64,000 nt of DNA from Myxacorys californica WJT36-NPBG1 (lineage in GTDB: Bacteria > Cyanobacteriota > Cyanobacteriia > Leptolyngbyales > Leptolyngbyaceae): assembly GCA_019359315.1 (NCBI GenBank), contig JAHHHO010000004.1, forward strand, positions 105,274 through 169,273, read 5' to 3'. The position numbers and the translations under genes are program-made. The notes beneath the pieces were generated by a model. The model saw only the letters and a list, made by a program, of their open reading frames with translations. It had not been told where the DNA came from and did not search any database. Positions 55,443 through 64,000 of this stretch are shown here, one piece after another. Each line of letters begins with the position of its first letter. The stretch's first letter is position 1.

Positions 55443-56201
55443 ATGCAACGTTCCTTATTGATTGCTCTGGCAACAGCACTCAATCTGATAGCGCTTAAGC
55501 TGCCTGCTGTTGCACATCCTCCTGATCCTGAATCGCCTAATGAGTTGCGCCAACAAATTCAACAACGCTTGGAGGATTGGGCACAGCTAGAGGTTTATCG
55601 CCAAGCAAATGCTACCCTTCCTCCGCCCGCAGTAGGCGAGAACCGAGTCGTGTTCTTTGGCGATTCCATCACCAACTTTTGGGATCTACCTACCTATTTT
55701 CCGAGTCAGCCTTATATTAACCGGGGCATTTCTGGCCAAACGACGCCTCAGATGTTGATCCGATTTCGCCCAGATGTAGTTGCCCTCAAGCCACGAGTCG
55801 TTGTCATTCTCGCAGGAACAAATGACATTGCAGGCAATACAGGTCCTATGAGCTTAGACCAGATTGAAGACAACTATGCGTCGATCGCAGAGTTAGCGAA
55901 AGCCCACCAGATTCGAGTGGTATTTGCGTCACTGCTTCCAATCCACGATTATGGCACGAGAAAAATCCTAGCTGGACGACCTCCAGCTAAGATTGAAGCC
56001 TTGAACCATTGGGTTAAAGGGTATTGCACAGCAAATAACTGCATCCATCTTGACTACTACAGCCACATGCTGGATGACCGAGGAATGCTGAGAGCAGAGT
56101 TATCAGACGATGGGCTACATCCGAATGCGAAGGGATATCACATCATGGCTTCTTTAGCAGCGAGAGCAATCCAGCAAGCATTGAAACAATTGAGTCCCTG
56201 A
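55443..56201 (+). CDS. SGNH/GDSL-type hydrolase, exported
   Basis: This 252-residue protein has a signal peptide (about 1-25, VAHP). Block I is VVFFGDSITNFW with catalytic Ser75. Then follow the oxyanion Gly of NRGISGQTT, block III AGTNDI, and block V LSDDGLHPNAKGY carrying the Asp and His. All four catalytic positions are present. Members hydrolyse acyl esters on lipids or polysaccharides (for example acetyl groups). It diverges from the GH-A-type gene, with 117 nt between them. Confidence 0.9.
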   Translation: MQRSLLIALATALNLIALKLPAVAHPPDPESPNELRQQIQQRLEDWAQLEVYRQANATLPPPAVGENRVVFFGDSITNFWDLPTYFPSQPYINRGISGQTTPQMLIRFRPDVVALKPRVVVILAGTNDIAGNTGPMSLDQIEDNYASIAELAKAHQIRVVFASLLPIHDYGTRKILAGRPPAKIEALNHWVKGYCTANNCIHLDYYSHMLDDRGMLRAELSDDGLHPNAKGYHIMASLAARAIQQALKQLSP

Positions 56202-56396
56202 TGGCTGGCAGATCCCTAATGACTGGCAAAACTGTTAAGAACAAAAATCTGCTGCTTTAAGCTTCTGAGGTGGAAGTTGTTTAACTGAGAAGGAAGCGTA
56301 ATAAAAAAGTTGCTAGCTGAACCCAGATCAACTGAGTCCAGCTTTTTATTGATGCAATATCCAAGCACAGCCCGCTTGGCTTCTAATGACACCTGA

Positions 56397-57020
56397 CTAT
56401 CGCCATCCTAACGGTGGCTCGATCAAGTCTTGATCGGCTTTGCCTTCCCGCACTCCAGGTTTGTCAACGATTTGAACTGTGGTAGCTTGCAATCCTTGTT
56501 CTCCTTCGGTTGCAACAAATCGCACTGCTGTTCCCACTTCGATGCGATCGAAATCGTTGTGGCTCACACTGTTTTGGTGAAAGTAAACATCTAATCCATT
56601 CTCTAAGGTTTTGATGAATCCGTAGCCATCTTCCCGAAACAGCTTTGTCACGATCGCAGTTGAATCGCCGCCAGCTTCATGCGTTTTAGAATGTTCAGAT
56701 TCTCGTTGTCGATCGGTGAGTTCTTTGAGCTGACGCTCAACTTTAGTAAAAGCAGTTCTAACCACTGCCTCTAGAGGAACGCCCAGATCGTTTGGATGCT
56801 CTTCTCCAACTAATTCATGGTTAGGAGGCACTCTTAGGTCGATTCTTACTCGGTAGGGGGAACCGTGAGTCGGTCGCTCGTTGATTTTCTCGACGGCGAT
56901 TTGACCGCTACTGATGTAACTACACAAGCGCTCTAGTTTGTTCAGTTTCTCGTGAATCAGAGTATCGATCGCAGCGGAATGGTCTAAATTGCGATATGTA
57001 ATTTCTAAAGGTGTTTTCAT
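56397..57020 (-). CDS. HPF/RaiA-type ribosome factor fused to a cold-shock domain
   Basis: The 207-residue protein has an N-terminal ribosome hibernation domain (about 1-105: LEITYRNLDHSAAIDTLIHEKLNKLE, then RIDLRVPPNHEL) and a helical linker (about 85-118). A cold-shock domain follows (about 121-185) with the RNP motifs DGYGFIKT and VYFHQNSV. Ordinary HPF proteins have either nothing or an HPF-C dimerisation domain here. Replacing this by an RNA-binding OB fold suggests a factor that tethers RNA near stalled ribosomes; this is inference. Both domains look intact. Confidence 0.88.
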   Translation of the reverse strand: MKTPLEITYRNLDHSAAIDTLIHEKLNKLERLCSYISSGQIAVEKINERPTHGSPYRVRIDLRVPPNHELVGEEHPNDLGVPLEAVVRTAFTKVERQLKELTDRQRESEHSKTHEAGGDSTAIVTKLFREDGYGFIKTLENGLDVYFHQNSVSHNDFDRIEVGTAVRFVATEGEQGLQATTVQIVDKPGVREGKADQDLIEPPLGWR

Positions 57021-57094
57021 CTTGTCCGTTTCCTAAGCTATTAATCTTCGTGGTCTAACATGTAGAGACAACGTGTTTCACTTCAGATTATTTT

Positions 57095-57604
57095 TTACTT
57101 CAAGTTAATCTTTTGGTTGTCTCCACTGCTCGCAGGCTCACCTGTTGTCGCTGCTTTGATGAAACCGAGTGTTTTTGATACAACGCCTGCAGGCGAGTCC
57201 CAATATTCTGCTTTCTCGACGCTAACTTTTAACAGCGCGATGTCAGGCTCATTCACACCGTTGGGGAACCAAGCCTTGAGATCAGGAACCCAAAGCTCCT
57301 CGATCTTCTGCTTATCTTGGATCAATTCGGCTTGCCCTGACATAGCAACATAGGTCTGCTTATCGGGTGCAGCGAAACTAACGTTAACGTGGTGATTTTG
57401 ATGTACTTCATCGACTTTATAAGAGCTTGCGTAGGTGAAGAACCAAAGATCGCCATTCTCTTCGATCTCGCGATTGCTTGCCATCGGGCGACTGTGCAAA
57501 CTGCCGTCAGGATTAACGGTCGTCAACATACAGTATTCGATGTCTTTGACGAGGTCGCGCAGTTTCTTCAGTTGCTCGGTGTGATTATCGGTAGAAACAG
57601 TCAT
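57095..57604 (-). CDS. Pyridoxamine 5'-phosphate oxidase-fold (general stress) protein
   Basis: The ATG at 57604 (MTVSTDNHTEQLKKLRDLV) gives 169 residues; the frame runs further up without family sequence. It has the split-barrel fold: YCMLTTVNPDGSLHSRPM, GDLWFFTYASSYKVDEV, HHVNVSFAAPDKQTYVAMSGQAEL and the C-terminal VEYWDSP-like segment (KAEYWDSPAG). This is the general stress protein 26 type of flavin-binding protein, usually binding FMN or F420. No enzyme activity is proven in general. It is on the same strand as the HPF fusion, 75 nt upstream. Confidence 0.87.
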   Translation of the reverse strand: MTVSTDNHTEQLKKLRDLVKDIEYCMLTTVNPDGSLHSRPMASNREIEENGDLWFFTYASSYKVDEVHQNHHVNVSFAAPDKQTYVAMSGQAELIQDKQKIEELWVPDLKAWFPNGVNEPDIALLKVSVEKAEYWDSPAGVVSKTLGFIKAATTGEPASSGDNQKINLK

Positions 57605-57870
57605 TGCTAAATTATTTCTATGTAGATCTACATTGAATAGAGTGTGAGCGATTCGTTTCGCCAGACTCAAAGGATTACGCGATATTAAGTCGCTTGTCTT
57701 TTAGTGTTAGCGCGTTGGAGCCGCCATCGCATGTGTCAGAAGAGAGAGTGTCCTTGCTCAACGGTGCTCTGATAGCGCTGTGGGAATTTTAAGAGGTGAG
57801 GTTTTTTTAGAGACTTCGTTGCCTTGCATCGTGCTGGTTCTCTTTATCCAAACACTTCTATTTTCCTAGG

Positions 57871-58089
57871 ATTAGCAAACGCCGAGCTTTTTCTTTAGTT
57901 GCGCTGACTCTACTGCTTACAGGTATCTACGCAGAATCAGGAGTTTGGTGGAATGTTCTCCTCACATTGGATGATTTGCGCAAGGCACAGCCTCAGAACA
58001 CGGCGCGCAATCAACAATGGACATCGTTATTAGACTCGGTAGGATTGGGCGCGATCGCACAGATGCCCATCCTTGATCTCAAGCCCTAA
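57871..58089 (+). pseudogene. Possible remnant of a membrane/exported protein gene
   Basis: The frame reads RRAFSLVALTLLLTGIYAES, GVWWNVLLTLDDLRKAQPQ and a tail to a TAA at 58087-58089. It has good coding character but no ATG, GTG or TTG start; the frame is closed by a TAG at 57809-57811. The hydrophobic N-terminal stretch looks like a signal segment. It may be the 3' end of a lost gene or a gene with a mutated start. I do not recognise the family. Confidence 0.4.
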
Positions 58090-58098
58090 AGCGGCCTT

Positions 58099-58127
58099 CT
58101 CCCTTCTTTACAAATGGAAGAAGGGAG
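58099..58127. terminator. Hairpin between the remnant gene and dapB
   Basis: CTCCCTTCTT (58099-58108) pairs perfectly with AAGAAGGGAG (58118-58127) over a nine-base loop. It lies 14 nt from the dapB stop on the minus strand. No strong T-run is present on either strand, so it may act as a weak terminator or 3' end hairpin. Confidence 0.55.
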
Positions 58128-58141
58128 GTTCAGATCTAATA

Positions 58142-58963
58142 TCAAAGAATTTTTTCTAACCCATAGACCAACGTCTTAAGCTGGAGCACTTTGCGAATTG
58201 ACAGCAATACTCCAGGCATATAACAGGAGCGATCGCTAGTGTCATGTCGCAGCGTGTAGATCTGTCCCTGAGCGCCAAAAATCACTTCTTGATGCGCCAC
58301 TAGACCCGGTAAACGAATGCTGTGAATCCGAATTCCTTCGCCTGCTTGCGCTCCTCTTGCACCCGCCATTTTCTCAGTTTCTTCGACGATTTGAGGATTA
58401 TAGGTTTTCCCCATTTCTGCTAGGAGTTGCGCGGTTTGAGCAGCGGTTCCGCTGGGAGCATCCGCTTTTTGATTGTGATGAAGCTCAATGATCTCGACAT
58501 GATCAAAATACTGAGAGGCTTGAACGGCTGCCTGCTGAAGCAAAATCACGCCAATGGAAAAATTAGGAGCTAGCAAACATCCGGTGCTGGCTTTGTCGGC
58601 AAATTCGGCTAACTCTCCAATCTGAGCGGGACTCAATCCCGTTGTGCCCACGACTGGACGAACTCCATACGCGATCGCAGAACGAATGTTGCCGTACACC
58701 ACATCAGGATGGGTCACATCCACCACGACGCCCAATTCTTTTTCTTGAGATAGCATTGCCATCATCGGCTCATACTCATTCGTAACGGGCACTTCTAGCG
58801 CCCCGCACCCAACGATTTCTCCAATATCTTCTCCGATGTATTGGGGATTGCGTGCGATCGCGCCGATCAATGTCATGTCCTGCGCCTGAGAAATTGCCTT
58901 CACAATCTCACGCCCCATCTTTCCCGTCGCGCCGTTCACCACCACTGGAATTCGACCTGCCAT
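58142..58963 (-). CDS. dapB: 4-hydroxy-tetrahydrodipicolinate reductase
   Basis: DapB carries out the NAD(P)H reduction in the lysine/diaminopimelate pathway, which also feeds peptidoglycan. The protein has 273 residues: the Rossmann start [34 protein letters not shown], the catalytic region [17 protein letters not shown], and a C-terminal substrate domain. An [16 protein letters not shown] segment is typical. All motifs are intact. The upstream region (58964-59273) is about 310 nt, diverges toward chlI, and contains the promoters of both genes; nothing else is visible there. Confidence 0.96.
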   Translation of the reverse strand: MAGRIPVVVNGATGKMGREIVKAISQAQDMTLIGAIARNPQYIGEDIGEIVGCGALEVPVTNEYEPMMAMLSQEKELGVVVDVTHPDVVYGNIRSAIAYGVRPVVGTTGLSPAQIGELAEFADKASTGCLLAPNFSIGVILLQQAAVQASQYFDHVEIIELHHNQKADAPSGTAAQTAQLLAEMGKTYNPQIVEETEKMAGARGAQAGEGIRIHSIRLPGLVAHQEVIFGAQGQIYTLRHDTSDRSCYMPGVLLSIRKVLQLKTLVYGLEKIL

Positions 58964-59273
58964 ATTCCACCCTCAGCTTAGACAACTCAGTCTATCGATT
59001 TTCTTGCCCTCAGTGTAGAGACTTTAAAGTTTAGTGAGCTTCAGTAAGTTGGCTATTCTGACGTTGATTCGTCGATTTCTGCGCTCATCGACACTTACAT
59101 TTGTTGCTGATGTGCTGGACAATTCGACCCGGAGGCTGTGTGCGTGATAGATGCGATCGCTCTAGCACTCTCCTGACTCTAACGGTTTTCGCCTCACACA
59201 AGTTTTCGCCTCACACAATATGTCACAATGAAAGACACTCATTAAACCTGTTTTAAACCCTTCAGGATATCCC

Positions 59274-60374
59274 GTGACCTATACGACAGAAGCTAGATCG
59301 CCCAACGGACGTGCTACAGCGTCCATCCCTCGCCGTCGAGCAGTCTTTCCCTTCACCGCGATCGTTGGACAAGAAGAAATGAAGCTGGCACTGCTTCTCA
59401 ATATCATTGACCCCAAAATCGGCGGCGTCATGATTATGGGTGATCGCGGCACTGGTAAATCGACCACGATTCGAGCGCTGGCAGATTTGCTGCCCGAAAT
59501 TGAAGTCGTGGCAGATGATCCTTTTAATAGCCACCCCAACGATCCTGAAATGATGGGTGACGAGGTACGTCAGAAGATTGAGCAAGGGGCAGATGTGCCA
59601 GTTGCCCGGAAGAAAGTGACAATGGTAGACCTGCCACTAGGCGCAACTGAAGATCGCGTATGCGGCACGATCGATATCGAAAAAGCCCTCTCTGAAGGGG
59701 TGAAAGCGTTTGAACCCGGGCTGCTGGCAAAGGCAAATCGAGGCATTCTTTACGTTGATGAAGTCAACTTGCTCGATGACCATTTAGTGGATGTGTTGCT
59801 CGACTCGGCAGCGTCCGGCTGGAATACGGTCGAGCGAGAAGGAATCTCAATTCGTCACCCGGCGCGGTTTGTGCTGGTTGGCTCTGGTAACCCAGAAGAA
59901 GGCGAACTGCGTCCTCAATTGCTCGATCGCTTTGGAATGCACGCCGAAATTCGCACGGTGAAACAGCCTGAGCTACGAGTGCAAATTGTTGAACAACGAA
60001 CCGAGTTTGATCAAGACCCGATTCCGTTTCTAGATCACTATCAGCCGCGGCAAGACGCCCTGCAGCAGACGATTGTGGATGCTCAGGCACGCTTAAAGTC
60101 AATCAACCTCGATCACGACTTGCGTGTCAAAATTTCCCAAGTTTGTTCTGAACTAGACGTAGATGGTTTGCGAGGTGATATTGTGACCAACCGCGCTGCC
60201 AAAGCTCTAGCAGCGCTTGAAGGTCGAACCGATGTAACCGTAGATGATATTCGTCGAATTGTGCCGCTGTGTCTCCGCCATCGCTTACGCAAAGACCCGA
60301 TGGAATCGATCGATTCGGGTTACAAAGTTGAAAAGGTATTTGGTCAGGTGTTTGGCATAGAAGTAACAGAATAG
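59274..60374 (+). CDS. chlI: Magnesium chelatase ATPase subunit I
   Basis: ChlI drives insertion of Mg2+ into protoporphyrin IX, the committed step of chlorophyll synthesis, with ChlD and ChlH. The start is a GTG at 59274 ([21 protein letters not shown]). The protein has 366 residues. AAA+ motifs: Walker [10 protein letters not shown] (56-64), Walker [14 protein letters not shown], and the sensor region [20 protein letters not shown]. The C-terminal helical bundle includes [17 protein letters not shown]. It ends with FGQVFG, as in other cyanobacterial ChlI proteins. Confidence 0.96.
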   Translation: MTYTTEARSPNGRATASIPRRRAVFPFTAIVGQEEMKLALLLNIIDPKIGGVMIMGDRGTGKSTTIRALADLLPEIEVVADDPFNSHPNDPEMMGDEVRQKIEQGADVPVARKKVTMVDLPLGATEDRVCGTIDIEKALSEGVKAFEPGLLAKANRGILYVDEVNLLDDHLVDVLLDSAASGWNTVEREGISIRHPARFVLVGSGNPEEGELRPQLLDRFGMHAEIRTVKQPELRVQIVEQRTEFDQDPIPFLDHYQPRQDALQQTIVDAQARLKSINLDHDLRVKISQVCSELDVDGLRGDIVTNRAAKALAALEGRTDVTVDDIRRIVPLCLRHRLRKDPMESIDSGYKVEKVFGQVFGIEVTE

Positions 60375-60407
60375 TTTTCTCAAATTTTTCTGGTAATTAT
60401 CTCAGGA

Positions 60408-60440
60408 GGCTGTCTACAAATGTGCTAGGCAGCCTTTTTG
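60408..60440 (+). terminator. chlI terminator
   Basis: AGGCTGTCTA and TAGGCAGCCT pair over ten bases (one G-T) around a nine-base loop and run into TTTTT. It begins about 35 nt after the chlI stop. Confidence 0.92.
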
Positions 60441-60552
60441 CTGCATGATTAGCGATCGCGCAAATCACAATAACTCAGCAAAACTACTTGTTAACGTCCG
60501 TAACCTCGTCTAGTGCTTTGTCAAAGGAGGGACGCCTGTGCAACGCTTCGCA

Positions 60553-60586
60553 GAGGGATGAAAGGTAAGCCATTCTTTCATCCCTC
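60553..60586. repeat. 12-bp perfect hairpin downstream of chlI
   Basis: GAGGGATGAAAG (60553-60564) and CTTTCATCCCTC (60575-60586) form an exact inverted repeat with a ten-base loop. It sits about 130 nt beyond the minus-strand PA14 gene stop. Neither strand has a T-run, so I list it as a palindromic element. Confidence 0.6.
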
Positions 60587-60719
60587 AACCTGTCCTCTAA
60601 ATTTGGCAGATTGCTAGCAAGTTTTTACCGTTTAACTTTTTCCTCAACTAGCATTGTCAAATTCCCTATAGCGCTATTAGATAAAACGCCCTAATTATGT
60701 CCCAGAGGCATTCATCAAG

Positions 60720-62528
60720 TTATGCTGACGTCAATTTCACAATCAATGGTTCATCGGGTACCTCCAATGTTATTCGGGTTGGTGAAATATATTGTCCAGT
60801 AGCATTGGTTGATTGGTTTGACAAAAACGTCGTCGCTTGACGGATTGGAGTTGACACGTTCAAAGTCACTTGCTGATTGACCGTGGCATCCGTGCTAATT
60901 CCATTCGTCCACAGCACCAAGAAAAACTCTCCATTCGCCTTTTGCAGCAGCGTGTGATGCAGATTTGTGGTGTTCCCGGTCAAGCTATAGTTCAACGTTC
61001 CTAATGGAACATTGTTGGGTGCGTCGTTCAGCAAACTTATTAAATTTTTAACTGCATAAAACGCAGGTTTTGGAGAACCATCGTGTCGAATTAAACCAAA
61101 CCGATTCTCTTGAGAAGATTCAGTCTTCTGATCGATCAGTTCATACATGAACGTCCGTTGGATATTCCAGTTAAAGTTCTCCAAGTACTGTCTGGGCACG
61201 TATTTTGCTGCAACCTGCTCAGTCACGTTCGGTTGCTGAAGCGCCGTGTAGTGATCGGCGGTGTGCCAGCCTGTCTCAGTTACAACAATGGGGCGATCGG
61301 CTGTTACCTTTTGCATTAGAGGCATCCATCGCCAATCGTAATCACTAGCGGGTGCTCTGCCGCCTGCATAGCTATGCATATTGCCTAGATCCGACACATC
61401 TCGCAAAGACCCCATCTGATCCGCATTTTCGGGTTGTGCTAAAGAGGGAGCAATCACCCAATAGCCAGCGGTTGCCGGGTCGTTTTTCATTGCTCGGTAT
61501 AGCTCGGTCTGATATTGGCGGGCTCCAGCGTAACTCCCTTGTCCTTGATAAGTAGAAACGTTGTTCACATCCCATTCATTTGGGCCTTCAACCGCATCTA
61601 CTGAAGCTGCGACTCGTTTGACAATGTTGACTGCCTCAGTGGGAGAAATATCGTCTTTAGGATCCATCACCAGCGTTGAGCGAATTCCAGACATTGCCAG
61701 GCGATTGAGTTTCTCGAATAGCCCAGCATTATTGCCACCATCCCGAATATGACGAATTCCAAGTTCGATCAATCTTGGTTCGATCACATCGCTAAACCGA
61801 CCATAGCTGGTATCGTCTGTGTACCGCAGATGCGTATTGATTCCTAGCGAGTCGATGAAGGCGCTGGCGCTCCGGGCTTGTTCTCCGGGCAGGGCAATGT
61901 CGGCACGCCCTAGAACGGTCTCCTCTAGAAAGGCGGAAGAAAGCTGACTTTGAGGAACAATCTCTTTGGTTTGACTGAGGCTTGACCAAAAAAGTTTAGC
62001 GATCGCTTCGCCGCCCCGCTCATAATATTCCAGCTTAATGTCATAGGATTGATCCGCAAGGAGGCTGATGCTTCCTGTGTCAGTTGTTGGTGCGTGATCG
62101 TTCCAGTGATCAATCACGAGTTGTCCGTTAATCCACAATCTGATGCCGTCATCCGACAGTGTTTCAAACGTGTACGTTTCTGAGTACTTTGGCTGAATCT
62201 GCCCTGTCCAGCGCACTGAAAAGGCCTCTCCTTCGACTTTAGCATCGGGCGAACCGTAGTTCCAAGCAAAATCAACAGTGGCATCAACACGCTTGAGAAC
62301 AGGGCTGGTGAAGTCCAGGTTATCAAAGTACTGCGCTGTTAGACCGCTCGATCGTGAGTCAGGAGCGGCGATAAGAGAACTCTGTAGCGTAGCCTCTGCG
62401 CTGGCTTGCGATGGAATTGGCAGTCGCTCATCGAAATAGGGGGGCGATTCGAGCGCGCTAAAGCTACGATCGCTGCCGCCAATCTCCGAAGCAGCGTTCG
62501 ATAAAGTATTGAGTTTGGAGTCTAACAC
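60720..62528 (-). CDS. PA14 domain plus glycoside-hydrolase-like barrel protein
   Basis: The start is a GTG at 62528; the protein has 602 residues. A low-complexity N-terminus (about 1-55) is followed by a PA14 carbohydrate-binding domain (about 60-195: GLTAQYFDNLDFTSP, YTFETLSDDGIRLWINGQLV, IKLEYYERGGEA). A (betaalpha)8 domain (about 225-510) has VEGPNEWDVN (candidate acid/base Glu) and VVTETGWHTADH (candidate nucleophile Glu), then a C-terminal beta domain (about 515-602). No signal peptide is evident; export might use a type I signal, as for other PA14 proteins. Related proteins are annotated as glycosidases of unknown specificity. Confidence 0.82.
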   Translation of the reverse strand: MLDSKLNTLSNAASEIGGSDRSFSALESPPYFDERLPIPSQASAEATLQSSLIAAPDSRSSGLTAQYFDNLDFTSPVLKRVDATVDFAWNYGSPDAKVEGEAFSVRWTGQIQPKYSETYTFETLSDDGIRLWINGQLVIDHWNDHAPTTDTGSISLLADQSYDIKLEYYERGGEAIAKLFWSSLSQTKEIVPQSQLSSAFLEETVLGRADIALPGEQARSASAFIDSLGINTHLRYTDDTSYGRFSDVIEPRLIELGIRHIRDGGNNAGLFEKLNRLAMSGIRSTLVMDPKDDISPTEAVNIVKRVAASVDAVEGPNEWDVNNVSTYQGQGSYAGARQYQTELYRAMKNDPATAGYWVIAPSLAQPENADQMGSLRDVSDLGNMHSYAGGRAPASDYDWRWMPLMQKVTADRPIVVTETGWHTADHYTALQQPNVTEQVAAKYVPRQYLENFNWNIQRTFMYELIDQKTESSQENRFGLIRHDGSPKPAFYAVKNLISLLNDAPNNVPLGTLNYSLTGNTTNLHHTLLQKANGEFFLVLWTNGISTDATVNQQVTLNVSTPIRQATTFLSNQSTNATGQYISPTRITLEVPDEPLIVKLTSA

Positions 62529-63905
62529 AAGGTTTTCCTAGAATTTGACAGTCGAATCTGGCTAAGCTTTGCGAAAAGCTCAGGGAAGATGCACAGCAAG
62601 CAAAATGATCTATCTAGAAAACTGATGGAGCAGTAATTACACTGCTTTGAAAAGGAACAGTATTGCGATTTAACACACGACTAAAGAGAACTGAAAAGTG
62701 GTAAATTTGGCACTGTCTTGCAGACCGTACATACTGTTCATCGAAAGAACTGGCGTTCCACCTTTTGACCAAATATAAGGAACTTTTTGCTAGAGTTTGG
62801 GTCTATTTGGCTGGAACTTCTAACTAAGAGACTGTATAAAAAATAGCAACCATAAAATTATTACTGTTCGGTTGCCCGTATGAACTCGGTATTATATTAC
62901 TTGAATTCACACACTTTGACTACTTAAAATTCAAGATTTAAATTTAATCCTAGAAACCGCCGCAATCCAACATTTGCTGTGTTTTCCAACCGTTTTTCTC
63001 CTAATTTAAGAGTGGACTGAAGAAAAAGAAGATAAAAAATGTTTGCGATCGCGGACGAAATCTTGCTCTTTATTTGCAGCAGTTTCTATTTCTTAATTCG
63101 TGCTTTTGTTGACCTTTTATTCTTTAGTCACTTCATAGTCTTCATGTGTTGCAAAAGTATCAAGGCTCTACAGAGCCGCAGAAGTGCAATTGATTTTTGT
63201 CTATTTTGCTGTTTCTAAATCACAGCCAATTGGCTATATTTCAATGTTCGCTAAACTACACAAAAAAGTGTAGAAATCAGGCAGGGTTTTGATTTGCCGT
63301 GTATTAGATACGACAACTCGCTCATCCGCTACATTCACAAGCAGATGGGGCACACGTTAGAATTCTGCGGAATTCAATCTTGCCGACCGTCGCATTCCGT
63401 AAATTAGACGCTGCTGAAGACAAGTACGATCTCCTTAGCTTTCAAGATGATCGTTGTTTCCATTGGGAGCAGGGAGCCTAAGTTCTTGTCCTTTCTGCCG
63501 TAGAAGAGGGTAAGGGTGAGGGCGAAAGAAGGAAGGTGACAATCACGCGAGATGAACATCACCGCCGCAAGCGGACGGTGTATCACTTCGCTCCACTCGC
63601 ACACTTCGTGGCTCGATTCCGCTCAACAGCACCCTTCGGACGCTGTGCTCTCCGGACGCAGCAAGCTGCGGGGAATCAACCCGAAGAGATTGAATCGGGC
63701 TTTTCTTGGATCTTGTGCTTGTCATCGGGATTGCTGAGCTTGGTCGCTTTCTGTCAGAGCATCTCACGCTAGTTAGTTCTTTGCAGTTTGCTGCATTACT
63801 TATTTCATGCTGGCGGAATGGGTTCCGTTTACATCTTATGCTGATGGTCGCGATACCAATGATATTTCCGGCATTGCATAATGGAGAGATGAATAAGGTG
63901 ATTCT
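62529..63905. other. Long AT-rich region before an IS1-type element
   Basis: About 1.4 kb with no clear gene. The first 800 nt are AT-rich (T- and A-runs). From about 63540 to 63760 the base composition becomes GC-rich, with palindromic stretches, and several overlapping frames on both strands show no domain. It may contain decayed mobile DNA or an RNA-coding segment, and could include the end of the IS1-type element. A small hydrophobic frame is listed separately at 63039. Confidence 0.4.
63039..63218 (+). CDS. Possible small hydrophobic protein (59 codons)
   Basis: This short ATG frame is strongly hydrophobic at its start (EILLFICSSFYFLIRAFVDL) and ends in KALQSRRSAIDF. It has one or two transmembrane segments, so it could be a small membrane protein. 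No Shine-Dalgarno beyond GAAGATAAA is visible and the AT-rich context can create such frames by chance. Confidence 0.25.
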   Translation: MFAIADEILLFICSSFYFLIRAFVDLLFFSHFIVFMCCKSIKALQSRRSAIDFCLFCCF

Positions 63906-64000
63906 CTGCAGTGCCCGGAATGCCAGTCTACTCACATTCGGAAGAATGGAAAACGCAAAGACAAGCAAAATCATATCTGCGTGGACTGTGGGCGACAGTT
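63906..64000 (+). CDS. IS1-family transposase, N-terminal fragment (cut by window edge)
   Basis: The frame from 63906 reads LQCPECQSTHIRKNGKRKDK, then QNHICVDCGRQ, the zinc-finger-like start (C-x2-C ... C-x2-C) of IS1 InsA-type proteins. The first codon of the match is CTG rather than ATG. An AAGGTG sequence lies about eight bases upstream, so either CTG is used as start or the ATG has mutated. The rest lies beyond 64000. Confidence 0.8.
   Translation, partial: MQCPECQSTHIRKNGKRKDKQNHICVDCGRQ

Noticed and set aside
63543..63974. 143-codon minus-strand frame
   Set aside because: Composition is unlike a protein and its end lies antisense to the IS1-type transposase start.
1..64000. HIP1 octamers (GCGATCGC) as functional sites
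   Set aside because: They occur throughout genes and gaps, as in most cyanobacteria, and are a genome-wide feature rather than local signals.
1..64000. CRISPR array
   Set aside because: No regularly spaced repeats of 25-40 bp with unique spacers were seen; the repeated units in the SH3b gene are coding duplications.

Overview
The window is chromosomal DNA from a cyanobacterium, most likely a filamentous one. The evidence is a magnesium-chelatase gene (chlI), cyanophycin genes (cphB-cphA), a carboxysome CcmK-type shell gene, the cyanobacterial efp-accB and cyclophilin-thiL neighbourhoods, a gap2-type GAPDH, a group 2 sigma factor, many DUF families typical of cyanobacteria, and very frequent HIP1 octamers (GCGATCGC). 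The exact genus cannot be named from the sequence alone.

Layout. 1-2.3 kb: cyanophycin metabolism on the minus strand (cphB, then cphA cut by the window edge). 2.6-5 kb: trmD, a DUF1517 membrane protein and ispF. 5-13.1 kb: an M48 protease, DUF4330 and armadillo-type membrane proteins, gnd, hrcA with a rhodanese, and a DUF3352 protein. 13.2-18.9 kb: HEAT-repeat protein, pyrE, a CAU-anticodon tRNA, a CNNM/HlyC-type transporter, accB and efp. 19.2-24.1 kb: TLP40/Cyp38-like PPIase, thiL, a fatty acid desaturase and gap2. 24.5-25.4 kb: a decayed IS5-family element. 26-32 kb: murC-murB, an EbfC/YbaB protein, a low-molecular-weight phosphatase, an EEP-family protein, a LuxR-type response regulator and a cupin.

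32.2-35.1 kb: a tightly overlapping four-gene cassette of envelope proteins. Its promoter carries an exact match to the cyanobacterial LexA box right after the -10, and a one-mismatch second box 20 bp upstream. This is the best candidate for an undescribed system: SOS-linked and envelope-directed. 35.3-42.7 kb: a GHL10-like glycosidase, a CBS-GAF-PAS hybrid histidine kinase whose GAF domain has the two cysteines, 28 residues apart, of a dual-cysteine cyanobacteriochrome, a satellite CcmK-like shell protein, glutaminase, and an SH3b protein. 42.9-50.3 kb: an orthocaspase-family protein whose catalytic His-Cys dyad is replaced by Tyr-Ser, ATP sulfurylase, and several cyanobacterial proteins of unknown function including a GspC/PilP-like single-pass protein.

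51-62.5 kb: a group 2 sigma factor, a GH15 glucoamylase-type pseudogene, two further glycosidase-type proteins, an SGNH hydrolase, an HPF-cold-shock fusion, a PNPOx-family protein, dapB and chlI. The last 1.4 kb is mostly non-coding and ends in the start of an IS1-family transposase. Most genes are chromosomal housekeeping or conserved cyanobacterial genes. The clearly accessory or decaying parts are the IS elements, the GH15 pseudogene, a membrane-protein remnant near 57.9 kb and perhaps the LexA-linked cassette.
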